From Annona cherimola (taxonomy: Eukaryota > Streptophyta > Magnoliopsida > Magnoliales > Annonaceae), in NCBI GenBank assembly GCA_030490835.1, contig CM059973.1, positions 58,594,008-58,658,007 of the forward strand: a stretch of 64,000 nt of DNA, read 5' to 3'. The translations under genes were made by a program, and so were the position numbers. The notes beneath the pieces were generated by a model. The model saw only the letters and a program-made list of their open reading frames with translations. It made no database searches and was not told the origin of the DNA. Position 1 is the first letter of the stretch; each line of letters opens with the position of its first letter. This document shows, piece after piece, positions 33,149 to 46,500 of this stretch.

Positions 33149-33167
33149 TGTTTGCGTTACTCATCCT
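33149..33167. repeat. LINE target-site duplication, right copy
   Basis: TGTTTGCGTTACTCATCCT, identical to 26917-26935. It marks the 5' end of the LINE at 33148. Confidence 0.95.
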
Positions 33168-34029
33168 AAGTGCAATAGAATAACTGTGATGGTTTTGATG
33201 ATGAATAAAATGACGATTGACATTTAAGGTTACTAATGATGTTAGTTGAGTAAAATTTTAGATATCTATTCTTATATGTGTTCTCCAGAATAAAATTTTA
33301 AAGATACAATATTTTTGTGTATTCGTTTAAAATTATAAATTCCAGAAAGTTGCAGAAAATAACAGAATCTTGTAGAAGTTGAACTAGCCGTAAAGCTAAA
33401 AAGCGTTAACATTTTTTTATTCGTGACTCAAAAACTCAAGTTATTTTTTGAAATTAAACGTTGAAATCTTACGCTTACATTATAAAGATACCCCACGCCA
33501 AGTTTCATTAAATTTTAAATTGATTAAGTCGAGTTACAAAGTTGCAGAAGATGTATATAAAAAATATGCTGAAGCTAAGTTTCAAGTTTTGCAAAAACGT
33601 AATTCTCATTATGCCACATCATTTGGGGGGATGCTCATATAGCTCATTATGTCACAATAGGTATACGTTCTTCCTCTTTCAAGCTAAGTTTTTATGAGAT
33701 TATGTCAATGCATTTTTTAGGATTTGCTTGATGTATTTGTTAAATGTTGTATAGAATTTTTAATAGAAGAGAATCATGCCAGTTTCCAATTGTTGTCCAT
33801 TTTAATTCCACATTTTTCATTTTAGTGCATCTAAGTTATCAAATTATGGTTTTATTATTTTTTTCTTTCATACGTATAATATTAATTCATTATCTTGGTA
33901 GCATTAGCCATGTTATTTGATTTTGTGGATTGAAGGATACTTTAGTATTTTTAATTTTGAGGAAGATCAACAAAAGGTTGAGATGTTGCTGTTAGGGATT
34001 TTTTATATGCATGCATTTACAAGCATTCA
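33168..34029. other. No gene recognised
   Basis: AT-rich sequence continuing the site interrupted by the LINE. The 64-codon frame at 33448-33642 has no recognisable domain. Confidence 0.5.
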
Positions 34030-35430
34030 TATATGTTGTGTGTTTAGTTCTCTTTGCAAGTGCAAAGGTCATGAATTGTAGTATTTAATAAGATCAATTC
34101 TACAGAGAATTCAGAACTTTAGACATTGACTTTAAACACTTATATCAAACACTGAGAAGATAGGAGTAAAGAAATAGTAGAAGAAAAGAAAATCTTGAAA
34201 ATGTAGGATAAACAATAAGAAATCAAGAGATAAGAGTACCTAGGGCCTAGGGTTTCATATGCGACATTTATAACAAATACGTGATATGTTTATTTAATCT
34301 GAATATTATATGTTAATTTGAATATTACATGTTAACAGAAAAAAAACCCTAAGTTGACCTTACACCTTTTCTCGAGACTTGGAAGGTGTATTCTAATATT
34401 CTTAATCACCTATTCTCATGTAATTAAGTTAATTAGAATCCACTAAGTCTTGTGGTAGTTCATGAAATTCTTCAAAGTTATCGCCTATTCCCATGGTCTA
34501 GATTTCCAAGTTTAATATCTTAATTATCGGATATTAGACTTTCACCTCTCGATTCATTCACCTAATATATGAAATCATTGCCAAATATGAACTCAAACAC
34601 TCAGCAAGCATTGATATCAAATTAACACCTAATATCCTTCATAAATAAAGCAAAACCACAATATCCTTTACATAGTTCACATGCTACATCCTAAACTCTA
34701 GATTAAGAGTTTAGCCTAGAATGTTCTTAATGAAATCCAAAAATAAAACAATATTCTATTCAAAGTCCATAAAAAATAAGACAATTAAATCAAAACAAAG
34801 AAGAAAAAAGCTTATTGATTTAGAAGCTTCAATGGTGTCTTGACAACTCTTAGCAATATGCTACCTCACTTCTTTCCTCTTGCTCTTGAGTTTTTCTCAT
34901 TCTCGGACCTCAACTCTAGCTTTAAAGATATTCTAAGATGCCCTAGGATGTGTATAACAAGTATTTATATAGTGTTCTTCAAGAAATTTGCGCAAAAATT
35001 AGTCCAAAGAGGATTAACTCCACAACACATCGCTTGACACAAATTTGGTCGTGTTGGTCTCTAGATGTGGCCAATTGCACCGAATTTTTGCATTTTTGCT
35101 GCTTCACATACCCTGAACAGTGTTCAAACTTCCTCTACGCGTTCTAAGCCTTGTTGTTCGCTGTTTTGCCTCCTTTTGCTCCTTTTAAATCATCAAATTG
35201 AATGGGTCTTGGTCCTTATGTTCTAATTCTCCAAGAATTTCACATGTTTTGCATCGGAATTACCTGACTTTTCACATACAAATCAATTATGAGTGATTTT
35301 CATTAAACAAAGCTTAAAAACCAAATTTGATTTAAATCATCATATTTATTTCATATTTTCATCCAAAAGTCATTCAAAACATATAGTATGAAAATGATAC
35401 AATAGTATGACATTTGTTTACTTTTGGAAG
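34030..35430. other. Unassigned region, possibly non-coding part of an old LTR retrotransposon
   Basis: Text such as aaaccctaagttgacc, cctaaactctagattaagagtttagcc and ctttaagcccatt-like AT/CT blocks resembles the long untranslated tracts of large plant gypsy elements or LARDs as I remember them. No LTR pair, primer site or ORF was found, so this is a weak guess. Confidence 0.25.
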
Positions 35431-38400
35431 TTGCAAAGGGATTTATATGATACGCATTGTTGTTGCAACATAAACTAAGTTATCACCATAGAGTAGACAA
35501 CTCAAAGTAGGATGTCCTGATTTGCTACTGCCTTCCATTAGTCATTATTGACAATTGAATTCTTTGAACGAATTTTTTTTTTAGCTTCAAATTTCACAAA
35601 CTTGAAGGATTTGTAATTTCTAGGTTCGTGGCGTAGTGTCATTGTCTACTTACTTGTTTGCCCTTCATTTGTTAGTATTTTCATCTTTGCTAATTGCAAG
35701 TACCTACTTGTTATTTACAAGATGAAAAATGTAATGAGTGCAAATTTTTAAATGGTACCTTCCATCATTATTCAATTGGAGTAAGTATTATATAAATAAG
35801 CTACTAGGGCAAGTGTTAGAGCTTAGATATGAGAACATAGATCTAAAGAGAACATCTAGATTTGAAATCTAGGGTCGCTCAAGCTGAGAAGGATCATAGT
35901 AGCCATCTCCTTTTAACTTCATCATTTGAATGTTTGTCTTTAAAATTGTTTGGTTGAAGATTTGATTTCTGATGTCCAAGAACTTTTTTTTACTGGTCAG
36001 AACTCTTAGACTAGTAGTATTAATGTGAAAATATGTATGCTTCTTGTTTAAGTTATGTTGGTCTTTTTGGTAAGTTGATAACTTGAATTGCTATGTAGGT
36101 GTGTGTTTCAAGTTGCTAGCTTGAACTTATATAGTTGGGAATTTTGTTGGTATGTTTATGGGATGTTACGTGCTCTAATTATTTACTTATTTGAAGTATA
36201 TCATATGTGTTCATTATTATTAATTTATGTTACGTATTTTTGTGTATTGTGTATATTGTTTTGCTTTCAAAATTAAATAGAATTGGATGGTTGGAAACAC
36301 TTATTATCAGATGACCCACCATTAACGTCCAATGTAGAAGATTTCTATAAGTGGATGGTTAGAAAAATTTATTATATTGGGACAAATCTATGATTTTACT
36401 AATAGACCAAATCAAGTGGACACTAAAATTTTTAGCCATTAGAAACTTTTTCTAGAAAGATTTAAAATTTTCTTTATTTAATTAAAGACATGTATTGAAA
36501 AAGTGGGACATGTATTTATTATTTTATGCCTTGGATGTAATAGTGAGAACATTACTAATAGATGTTTGAATCTTTTTAAGGTTTTATTATTTATAATAAT
36601 TAATTTGTCATACATGTATGATTTATCTTGAAATTTAAGTTGAATACATGACCTAGGATCATTTTTTCTAGGTCTATACATTACAAATTTGTTTTAAAAT
36701 GGAGGAAGGGAAAACTCTTCTCCATGGGAGAGAATGAAAAATAAAATAAAATATTTTGGGAACACCATATATCTCTAAAATTTTTTGCCACCCTAGCAGA
36801 GGTGAGGTCAAAGTAAGCTACTTAGCAAATCAACATGATTCTTTTTTATGAAAAATTCCATAAACATGCAATATTTGAAGTGGGACTAAGGAAAACCCTA
36901 AAAATGCAACTTAAAAGAGGGAGGAAGAATGTATACTTGAAGTATTGGAAAAGCAGTCTAGCTTTGATTCGATTCTTATGCTGAAATGTGGTCTTTTATC
37001 TATATTCGATGGCAAAAGAAGCTCGGAGAAACCTAATCGCCTTTCCCTTTTTGGTCAAAGTAGAAACTAGGTAAGCTTGAAATCATAAATAAAGACCGTG
37101 AACTAGATTCAAAATGTTTATACAAAGAGATTATGTGGGTTCCCAGCACTAATTTATATATAACTAAGTTACATAGAAGCAGGATTATTTATAAAAAAAA
37201 TAACATCTTCAAGAATAAATATATAACTGTCAAAATTTTTGAAAAGTATATATAACATACATACTATACAAAAGTGTAATAAATGTAATTTTTGAAATTA
37301 TAAGGAAATGCTAATAATGTTAGAACATGTGGTTCAAATTGATACGAATTTATGCAAAAATATACAAAATAAGTAAGATCAAATAAACGGTCACAAGATT
37401 ACACAAAAAGGACATTAAAATTTATATGGAGAACTCTTCAACTCAGTTGAGAAAAAATTATGAGAGACGGATAATAATATACTATGATAAACAAGTAATA
37501 AAGATACAAATAGAATTATTTACAATTATTCTTTAGATGTTTTACGCATCCTAAACTAAAACACTTTGATAACCCTTCCTCACGCTCCATTGGAATACCT
37601 CACAAGCTTCTATTGAACACCTAATTAATACCCTATTTTACAAGACTTTAGGTGCTTATATAAAATTAATATGTACTCTTTTGTGTATTCATCATGCACT
37701 CTTTTTTTTTTTGAAGTAGTATTCATAATAAATACGAACTATCACATAAATAACTTATTATGCAGTATAAAAGACACAAATCTTAACAAATAAATGGTTT
37801 GGATTAAAAAAATATTAAGTAATTTGGAAATATACTTATGTAATTTGACTATAATTATAAATATATCCACATAGTTTTAGAAATTACAATAACCTCACAT
37901 AATTTGATAATATCAAATATACTCATGCCTTTATAGTGTGTCATTGCACTATTAAGGTGTTAGTATATTTACAATTTTAAAATTAAATAAGTATATTTAG
38001 TTTTTGTATATACTCATGTAACTTGTATATTTTTGACAATATACCCATGTTATGATAGTATAATAATGACGTGGGTATATTTACAATTATAGTCAAATTA
38101 TGTGAAATTATTTACTATTTTTAAAACTATATGAATATATTTGTAATTATGATCAAATTATATTGATAAATTTGCAAATTACTCTAAAATTAAAAATAAA
38201 CTGTAATCATAGAGCCTGTATGCTTAAAATAACTATTGAATCATTAGTTTGTTAAATGCCCATGGACCAGTTGCGGTGTGCTGTGGTGAGAAGATTGCTG
38301 AAATTCAAAACAGCGGTCGGTTGGCCCAAAATTGAAAAGTTATGGCAAAACCGTGAACTTTGCATTTGGAGGACTTCTTATGGTTTTATAAAGTGTAAGG

Positions 38401-38479
38401 ATTGAAGGCTCGAGATACTTCAAATTGACTCTTATGCAAAGTACAAAATAGAGCTCAGTCGAGCCTTACTGAAATTTTT
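35431..38479. other. No gene recognised
   Basis: Three kilobases of AT-rich sequence. Around 37800-38180 there are diverged repeats of the type ataattata/ttgtaattatgatcaaatta. No open frame over about 67 codons and no domain seen. Confidence 0.5.
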
Positions 38480-38990
38480 AGTGCAACTTGGGTAGGGTAT
38501 ATGTTAATAGAGCTGTTAGGTACCATAACATAGATAAGATAAGTTTCTATTTTTATGATTATAGGATATGATAAATTCTACGTAAAAAAAATATCCGATT
38601 TAATTAATGTAGGGTAGGCTCAAAGGCCCGGATGCTTGGAACGGACCCAAATTATTAATATATATCTAATATCGATTTTACAAAATATTTTTGACAATGA
38701 GAGATACAAATATATTCTTTATATATATAGAAATTTGTTTAGTTTCGATTATTTAGTAAATTTATTAATTTTTTTCAAAAAGATATAATAAAATTATAGT
38801 TTTTAAATATAATATAAAGATTATTTTATAAAACCGATTTAGAACTGAAATCAGAACCGACTCAATCTTAAGAAAAGGAGTAGGGTGTGCTTAAAACTGA
38901 CCCAACTATGGCAAAAAATTTCGAGAATAAGGCAGGGATAAGATCAACACCTAACCAAACCTACCCAACCTGGTTACACTTCAAATAAAT
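38480..38990. mobile_element. Possible hAT-like non-autonomous element, degraded
   Basis: Opens with gtgcaacttgggtagggt and closes with acccaacctggttacac. It has subterminal aaccgactcaa and aacggaccc repeats, echoing the elements at 19534-20674 and 41575-42612. Boundaries and duplication are not resolved. Confidence 0.35.
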
Positions 38991-39198
38991 TCCCAGATCT
39001 GAGCACGGAGGTAGCTGGCCACCAATCTCCATCCTCCACCTATTCCTGCAAAAGGTCTTTTAACGAAGTTGGAATGGCTTAATCAGCCTTCCTGATGTAT
39101 ATCTTCCTAGAAGCAATTCGATGTCTCAGCTTCACCAACCATAGAAAAAGCTCACCTGAAATTAACATTTATTTTGAATTGATCTGGATACACTTCAA

Positions 39199-39412
39199 AT
39201 GCTGAGATATGACGAGGAATATGGCACCAAAAGAAAAAGGATACTCTTGGTGGTCCTCGACAATAAATGTTTCATCCATCGTTCAAAAATTATTTCCATC
39301 ACGCCAACCAGGCGGTTACCTTTTGTCTGGACGTTGGCATATGTCTCGTATTCAATACCTGTCAAATGCGGGTTTGGTGCATGATGGGGGTAATTACACA
39401 GTTGTTCCCTGA
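39199..39412 (+). other. Unrecognised short open frame, possible gene relic
   Basis: The frame from 39209 ends with a balanced composition (PGGYLLSGRWHMSRIQYLSN, then AGLVHDGGNYTVVP), unlike the AT-rich filler around it. Only 67 codons, and I cannot assign it to a family. It could be the last exon of a decayed gene. I see no splice-consistent upstream exon. 39413-40189 holds nothing recognisable. Confidence 0.2.
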
Positions 39413-40189
39413 GTAGGGAGGTATTTATAGAATATTCTTCTACTACGAGGGATGTAAATGAACCTAATTTCTAATATCAGAATATCGCAATATATGTAAT
39501 ACCAATAAAAAAATTATTTTCATGACTTAAATATAAATACATTTTTTTGAGAGATAAATATGAATACATTTTTGAAAACATACAAACCTATATTGTTGGG
39601 CATTTGGACCTGGATTAGTGCATGCATTGTTCCACTATGCTCTTTCAACGTAAGGGGATTATTCTGGTAAGGAGATGAGTGAGAATATTGGGGTGTCGAT
39701 GAGGGCAAGGGGACGTGTTGTTACAGAGTATTTGGTTATAACTACGAGGAAAGTCTCATTTTCAAGCTAGCTTTTGAGGTTAAGAAAGTTCCAAAACTGC
39801 AAATAACCTAATATTGATATCAAATCCCATAATAAAATAATGCATCCTAAGAAATGGGAAAGCAAATTGAGGTATGGGTTCAATGAAGATTAGTGTATCC
39901 AACATCTTCATGGATGTCTAATTATAAATGTGAGGAAAAGCCTCACATTTTAAGCAAGCTTTTAGGTTAAGAAAATCCAAAAACACCCAACAAGAACAAG
40001 CAACCCTTGTTGCATTCCGCATTCTTTAAACTAATTTGTTAAATTCTCCTTGAATTTTGTTTATGGAAAGTATATTATTCAAACACTTAATACTTCACCC
40101 ATCTTCAAACTTTAATCTGTATATACAAACTTTTAGCAAAGCAAAGTCCAATAAGAATTAAATCATTTTCAAAAATAGTAGTTTTAAGC

Positions 40190-40515
40190 TATAAAATTTT
40201 TAATACCTTAACTCTTGATGAAAAATCCACTTTCCCTATTATATTTAGTATATTTTATATTCTTATTTAAATTCTTTCATTTGTATAGCATTAATGTACA
40301 TGACCCTCATCTATAATATGCAAAATTAATATAATAAAATCTCTTAATGCTAAATATCAATTGAAAATTATATTTTTGACATCCATACCATCTAAAATTT
40401 CATTGCTATATCAATAAATAATTTTGTAACATATTATTATATTTTAATACATATAAATGGATTTAAATATTTTTCATAATTTACATATAAATATATTTTT
40501 TTAGAAAATGTGGGC
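40190..40515. mobile_element. Foldback-derived MITE, family B, copy 2 (partial)
   Basis: Matches the interior of the 59253-59801 copy: cttgatgaaaaatccacttt, tttttgacatccataccatc, ttttcataatttacatataaat. The terminal hairpins are lost or too diverged to see. Confidence 0.55.
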
Positions 40516-40521
40516 CACATA

Positions 40522-40780
40522 TATTTTGGAAAGTGATAAAATTTTTGGTGAAAAGTTTTTAAAAATAAAAGTTGTCAAATAATATGATATAATAGGGGCA
40601 ATAATGAGGAGTAAAAAAAATAAGTTAAAATAGATAGTTTAGTTGTTTGAGTAGTTGTGTATAAATGATTGAAAAGTAAGGTAGATATAAAAATAGATGA
40701 ATAAATGATTAAAAAATAGGATAATTATGGAGAGTAAAAAGTTTTAGCTTGACATTTTTTCTTTATTACCAAACACACCT
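40522..40780 (-). mobile_element. AT-rich MITE, family A, copy 2
   Basis: Same order of blocks as 4029-4263: aaagtgataaaatttttgg, aataatgatat-like centre, ggagagtaaaaagttttag, ending accaaacacacct. It lies next to the family B copy. 40781-41461 is AT-rich with nothing recognised. Confidence 0.6.
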
Positions 40781-41574
40781 ATAAATGAAGTGTATTTTCA
40801 TCAAGCATCAAAACCTTAAAAATGGAAAGGATTCCTTACATTAAAACTTAGGTAACATATTTTCCCCAAAAAAATAAAAGAAAAAACTTAGTTAACACAT
40901 AAGCAAAGCCCTCCATGCAAAGGGTCTTTTATTTTCAACCTTAATCTCACTAAATCATTAACTAAAACCGCATCATATACAATTATTATGATTTTTCAAG
41001 AACATGGATTTACTTATGTCATATTTATTATATTTTGATAACAAGCAGCGTAGACGACACTATGTTTCTTATCTAAACCATTAATTTTCTATTTTCAATT
41101 AATAAAATTACATTGTAACAATTTTCATACACTTTCAAGCGAGTAAAGATATGACTTTACTAATAAAATATAAATTTAAGAAACACATGAATATCTAATT
41201 TTAATTAGTTTAATATCATATCTTTAAAACATTATATAAGTTTATGAAGAGATCTTATATAACCCATTGTATAGAAATTTTCATGCAACCTTTTGATTTT
41301 CTTATTTTAATGTTTTTTTAAATTTAAACCATTGGTGGCCTTCATTTATTTTGCACTTAGTCAGCCTTCTAAACGTGGTATATTTTGAAAATTTATCATT
41401 TTTCTCATCATTACTAACAGTTACTCATATTATATTATATTCCTATATTACTTTTTATTTTGGAGAATTTCCAAATATACCCACAAATTTTACCCATAAT
41501 TCCTCTTATGCTCACATATTTTTTTTAAAAAATTTCGTATACAGGAATTTTACTCCAAATTTGTCCCGTATAGG

Positions 41575-42612
41575 AGTGCAACTTGGGCCGAGCTCAACCC
41601 GAACCCAGCTCGCCGAACCCGAATTGAAACAACGTTAAAACTGCCCACTGTAGAACTTGAGCCCGATTTTCTAGGTTCAACCCGAATTGAAAAAACTTAA
41701 ACCCGGGTTGAGCTAAACCCGTATCCCATGAACCCAAACCCAAATTATATATAACACATATATTTTATATTTGTTTTATACTCCATATAAATCTAGTTTC
41801 ATTCCCCTCATATGTATATATTATATTTAATTTATACCATATATAAACATTATTCGTCCTTAAGTTCAATTATATAATATAAGATTTTTATATTTTCTTT
41901 TAGGAAAAAAGAGTTTGGTTTAGTGGTAGTTTCAAAACAAAAAAAATGAAAACTATTTTTAGAACTTGAGATATTTTATTTGGTGTTTTAACTTAACTAC
42001 TTATTTAGGATATTATCTTTTGGTCGTTTCAATACGATATGAGTAGTTAGATGTTTATTCTACTTGAAATAAATTTGTTGTAATTTATTTGACTTAATAC
42101 TATGATTGTTGAATTTTTTTTTTAAATTGACATTATAAGGTTTTTCTTATAATTAAATATTAATGTTTATATATATATTTATGATATTAATATTAAATTA
42201 CATAATAGGAAAATAATGTACCTTTTTATTTTCTAAAATAGGCTACCAGTCTGCTCTTTTTTTTTTGAAAAATGACGATTAGTTTACTTAATATAAAGGG
42301 AATGTTTAATGAGATTTTTCTTCTTTATATTCTTAAACATTTTTGAAATTTTTTTTGAAAATAGAAAAACATCATTTTTTATTTTTTTAGTGATATATTT
42401 AAAGTTAAATAAGTATAAGATAAATAACAAATATATAGAATAATTTCAACCCAAACTCTAGCCCGAAACTCAACCCGAGCCCGAATTTTAATACTAAAGT
42501 TAGGGTTTAAGTTTATAAATAGAATTAGAATTAGAATTAAAGTTGAAGTTTTAGAAATAAAGTTAAAATTAACATTCAGACAAACTCGAGTTTTATGAGC
42601 CGAGTTTCACGG
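41575..42612. mobile_element. Non-autonomous hAT-like element, second copy type
   Basis: The left end agtgcaacttgggccgagctcaaccc faces a right end reading, reverse-complemented, gtgaaactcggctcataaaactcgag. Both flanks are rich in aacccgaaccc-type repeats and the middle is AT-rich without an ORF. Confidence 0.45.
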
Positions 42613-42712
42613 TAGTCCCATGCCAAAGCAGTTATCACATGCAGCAACCACCGCTAACATAAGTATGAAATTACTCATTTACCCATTCCAATTTTCACCC
42701 ATCGTCCCCACC

Positions 42713-42860
42713 CGTGGTTGGCATAGCTTTCTTCTCTGGCCACCTTCAACCGTGAACGCCACCGCCAAACTTCCCAGCCACCCCTCCCGTGTTTGGCACA
42801 GATTTCTTCTCCGGCCACCTTCAACCATGAATGCCCCCTCTAACCTTCCCAGCCACCGGA
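42713..42860 (+). repeat. Direct tandem repeat of about 77 bp, two units
   Basis: ttcttctctggccaccttca and ttcttctccggccaccttca each sit in a unit running from ggttggca/gtttggca to cttcccagccac. GC-rich compared with its surroundings, so possibly captured exon-like DNA. The 128-codon frame across it has no domain I recognise. Confidence 0.6.
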
Positions 42861-43041
42861 TTTGTCACACAAATCAAGCAAATCTGCTGTCTACCTCATC
42901 ATCCCAAATCGTCTATCATCGAAGCTCCACAATCGACAGATCTCTGCATCTCTCCATCGATTTTGGAAGCCAATACGCCACCAGAAACTCGGCACCAGCA
43001 GCATAGTATCCCTCAAAATCGATAAAAGAAAATCTGCGGCA

Positions 43042-43046
43042 AATCC
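43042..43046. repeat. Copia target-site duplication, left (AATCC)
   Basis: AATCC here and at 48606-48610; joining the flanks restores a continuous sequence across the insertion. Confidence 0.9.
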
Positions 43047-43556
43047 TGTTGAAATTTTCATTAATAAAATAACCGTTTTTCAACGTTTCAGCCGTTTCAA
43101 TGCTCAGCCATTTCAACGCTCGGCCTTTTAACGCTGACACATTTTTCAGCGTTTTCGTTTGAAATAAATTTCTGTTTTGAAACGTAAAATCACAGCCTAT
43201 ATATATGTGTCGCATTTTGCTTGAAAAACACACCGATTTTTAGCTCACCAGCTTCTGTGGTTCACTTGTGTTCTCAAATTCTAAGTGAATATTTTTTACT
43301 TGCTTTTTTATTCCATTCAAAGCCTGTGTATTTTCAAGTGTTTGGAATCTAGAAGGGAGGCTGTTTCCATTCTAGACTAGGTACTCTCTTTGTATCCTGG
43401 GGGCAAATTGCTATAACTCTAAACAGCTGTGAGGGTGCAAATATTGCCTTAAGGAAAGTGACAATTGTAACACGCCTGAAAGAGTAACCTATTTTGGTTT
43501 ATATAATTTTCACTTTCCTTAAATTTCCTCTTTATTTCCAAGTAATTGCCCCAACA
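43047..43556 (+). repeat. 5' LTR of copia element (510 bp)
   Basis: Starts TGTTGAAATTTTC and ends GCCCCAACA. TATA-like TATATATATG at 43198-43207. The distal part contains CAAATATTGCCTTAAG (43438-43453), complementary to the site after the LTR, and TTAAGGAAAGTG (43449-43460), complementary to CACTTTCCTTAA (43511-43522). Confidence 0.95.
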
Positions 43557-43558
43557 AT

Positions 43559-43574
43559 CTTAAGGCAATATTTG
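43559..43574 (+). promoter_or_regulatory. Primer-binding position with self-complementary sequence
   Basis: CTTAAGGCAATATTTG begins 2 nt after the LTR, exactly where a primer-binding site belongs. It is not preceded by TGG and does not resemble TGGTATCAGAGC. It is the exact reverse complement of 43438-43453 inside the LTR (16 of 16). The simplest readings are self-primed reverse transcription or an RNA structure around the priming site. Confidence 0.6.
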
Positions 43575-43596
43575 TTTTATTTTTTCATTTTCCTAA

Positions 43597-46500
43597 ATGG
43601 CCCCCCAATCTACCATTCCCATTGCTAAGCCTGATATCCCAAGGTTGGATGCCTGTGTTGGCACCAACTTCAAAAGGTGACAACAACAACTTCATCTCCA
43701 CCTAACCCACCTTGGAGTTGTCTACGTTCTTACCAACCCAAAGCCTGAAGAAACCACGGATGAGACGCTGCAGCAGCAACGCAAAAGAATAAAGTGGGAG
43801 ATGGACAACTACATCTGCAAAGGCCACATCGTCGAATCTCTATCAGACTCTCTCTTCAACGCATACCAGAAGGTGGACACGGCCAAAGAAATTTGGGACT
43901 CACTTCAGCACAAATACAACACGAATGATGCGAGTATCAAGAAATTTCTTGTAAGTGATTTTCTTGAATACACTATGACTGACGATAAGCCGATCCTTGA
44001 TCAAGTTCATGAGATCCAGCATATCGTCAATCAACTTGAGTCTGAGGGCAGTAAGATAGATGAGTCTATTCTTGTAAGTACTATTATTGCAAAATTGCCA
44101 CCTAGTTGGAATAACCACCGCAAGAATTTGAAACAAATGAAAGGCCTTATGAGTTTAGATGAACTTGCTCTTAACCTGCGTACTGAAGAAAAATCTAGAC
44201 AAAGTGAAAAGAAAGACGAGCAAATTCAATCTAAAGCTCATATAGTTGAATCTCAAAATCGGGTGATAATTAGCAATAATCAACCCTTTAGAACATTTAA
44301 CTTAAATACTAATAAAACTATTGCTAAGAAGAAAAAGGGACCTTGTTACTATTGCAAAAATATGGGACATTTGAAAAGGGAGTGTAGGCTTCTCAAAAAG
44401 AAGAATAACACTCAAAAGGGTCCTGAGGCACATTTGACTAAAGAAAATTTTGTTGCTATGATTTCTGAAATTTGTGCTGTGAGTGATGATCAGACCTGGT
44501 GGCTTGATTCTGGGGCTACTAGGCATGTATGCAAAGATAGAAATCATTTTAAAACCTATGAATCTAGTAATAATGAAAATAATTTATTCATGGGTAACTC
44601 ATCTACCGCCAAAGTGGTAGGGTCAGGGACTGTTATCCTGAAATTGACTTCTGGAAAATCACTCACTCTTACAAATGTGCTTCCTGTACCAGCAATTCTC
44701 AAAAACCTGGTCTCGGTTAGCCTTCTTAGCAAATATGGTTTTAAATTGGTATTTGAGTCAGATCAAATTATTATTACAAAAGGAGGTATTTTTGTTGGGA
44801 AGGATTATGTTGTAGACGGCATGTTTCGCCTAAACGTGAATAATGGATCATCTTCTTCTGCTTATATTGTTGATTCATTTTCTTTATGGCATGATAGACT
44901 AGGTCATGTTAATTTTAGAAGTATGGACACTATGATGAAATTAGGATTAATTCCTAGATACCAAATGAATCAACTGATAAATGTAAAGTATGTGTTCAAA
45001 CTAAAATTACTAAAAAGTCATTTCAAAAAGTAGAAAGAAATTCAGAATTATTGGGTTTAATTCATTCTGATATATGTGATATGGAAAATAACCTAATAAG
45101 AGGTGGTAAAAGATATTTTATAATATTTATAGATGATTTTAGTAAATATACTTATGTTTATTTGCTAAGAACTAAAGATGAAGCTTTAGAAAAATTTAAG
45201 TCTTATAAAGCTGAAGTTGAAAATCAACTTGGTAAAACCATTAAAACTCTAAAATCAGATAGAGGTGGTGAATATTTATCAAATGACTTTAATGATTTTT
45301 GTGAAAATGTTGGTATAATTCACCAAGTAACAACCCCATATACACCTCAACAGAATGGAACGGCAGAAAGAAAAAATAAAACATTAGTTGAAATGGTAAA
45401 TTCAATGTTAATAAATGCAGATCTAAGTATAGGTTGGTGGGGTGAAGCTTTATTAACAGCTTGTCACATTCTTAACAGAATTCCAAATAAGAAAACTAAA
45501 GTTACTCCTTATGAATTATGGAAAAATAAGGCACCTAATCTTAAATATTTTAGAGTTTGGGGTTGTAGAGCCTTAGTAAGATTACCTGATCCTAAAAGAC
45601 CTAAATTAGGACAAAGAGGAATAGAATGCATATTTTTAGGATATGCAATAAATAGTAAAGCCTATAGATTTGTAGTGGTAGAGCCTAACAGTCCAATTCA
45701 ACAAAATACCATTATTGAATCCAGAGATGCTGATTTTTATTAAAAATACTTATAAAACTATTCCTAAACTCGGTAATAATGATGAAGCTTCCTCTTCTCA
45801 ACCATTGGATAAATCTATAAGTAATGATTCTGCATTTGCAGATAAAACTATAGAAAATGATAATGAAAATATGAGAAGAAGTAAAAGAGCAAGAAAAAAT
45901 AGTTATAATCGCTTTGGGCCTGATTTTCAACTATACCTAGTAGAAGGATCCAGAGATAATATAAATGAGGAACACATGGTTGTTTTTCATACCGAAGGGG
46001 ATCCAACTACTTATGACGAGACAATGAAATCTCCAGATGTATCATACTGGAAAGAAGCGATCCAAGATGAAATGGATTCAATAATGGAAAATGGAACTTG
46101 GATATTAGTTGATTTACCACTAGGCTCTAAACCTATAGGTTGTAAATGGATTTTTAAAAAGAAATTAAAAGTTGATGGATCAATTGATAAATTTAAAGCT
46201 AGGTTAGTAGCTAAGGAGTTTAGGCAAAAAGAAGGTATAAATTTCTTTGATACCTATGCTCCGGTAGCTAGAATTTCAACTATTAGATTATTAATGGCCC
46301 TAGCTTCTATCTATCACCTTGAAATTCATCAAATTGATGTAAAAACTGCATTTCTAAATGGAGATTTAGATGAGGAAATTTATATGGAACAACCTGAAGG
46401 ATTTATAATACCTGGACAAGAAAAGAAAGTTTGCAAACTGATAAAATTATTATATGGCTTAAAACAATCACCTAAGCAATGACATGAAAATTTTGATCAA

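Noticed and set aside
34030..35430. Region considered as a host gene
   Set aside because: No frame over about 65 codons and no splice-consistent exons; kept only as a weak repeat candidate.
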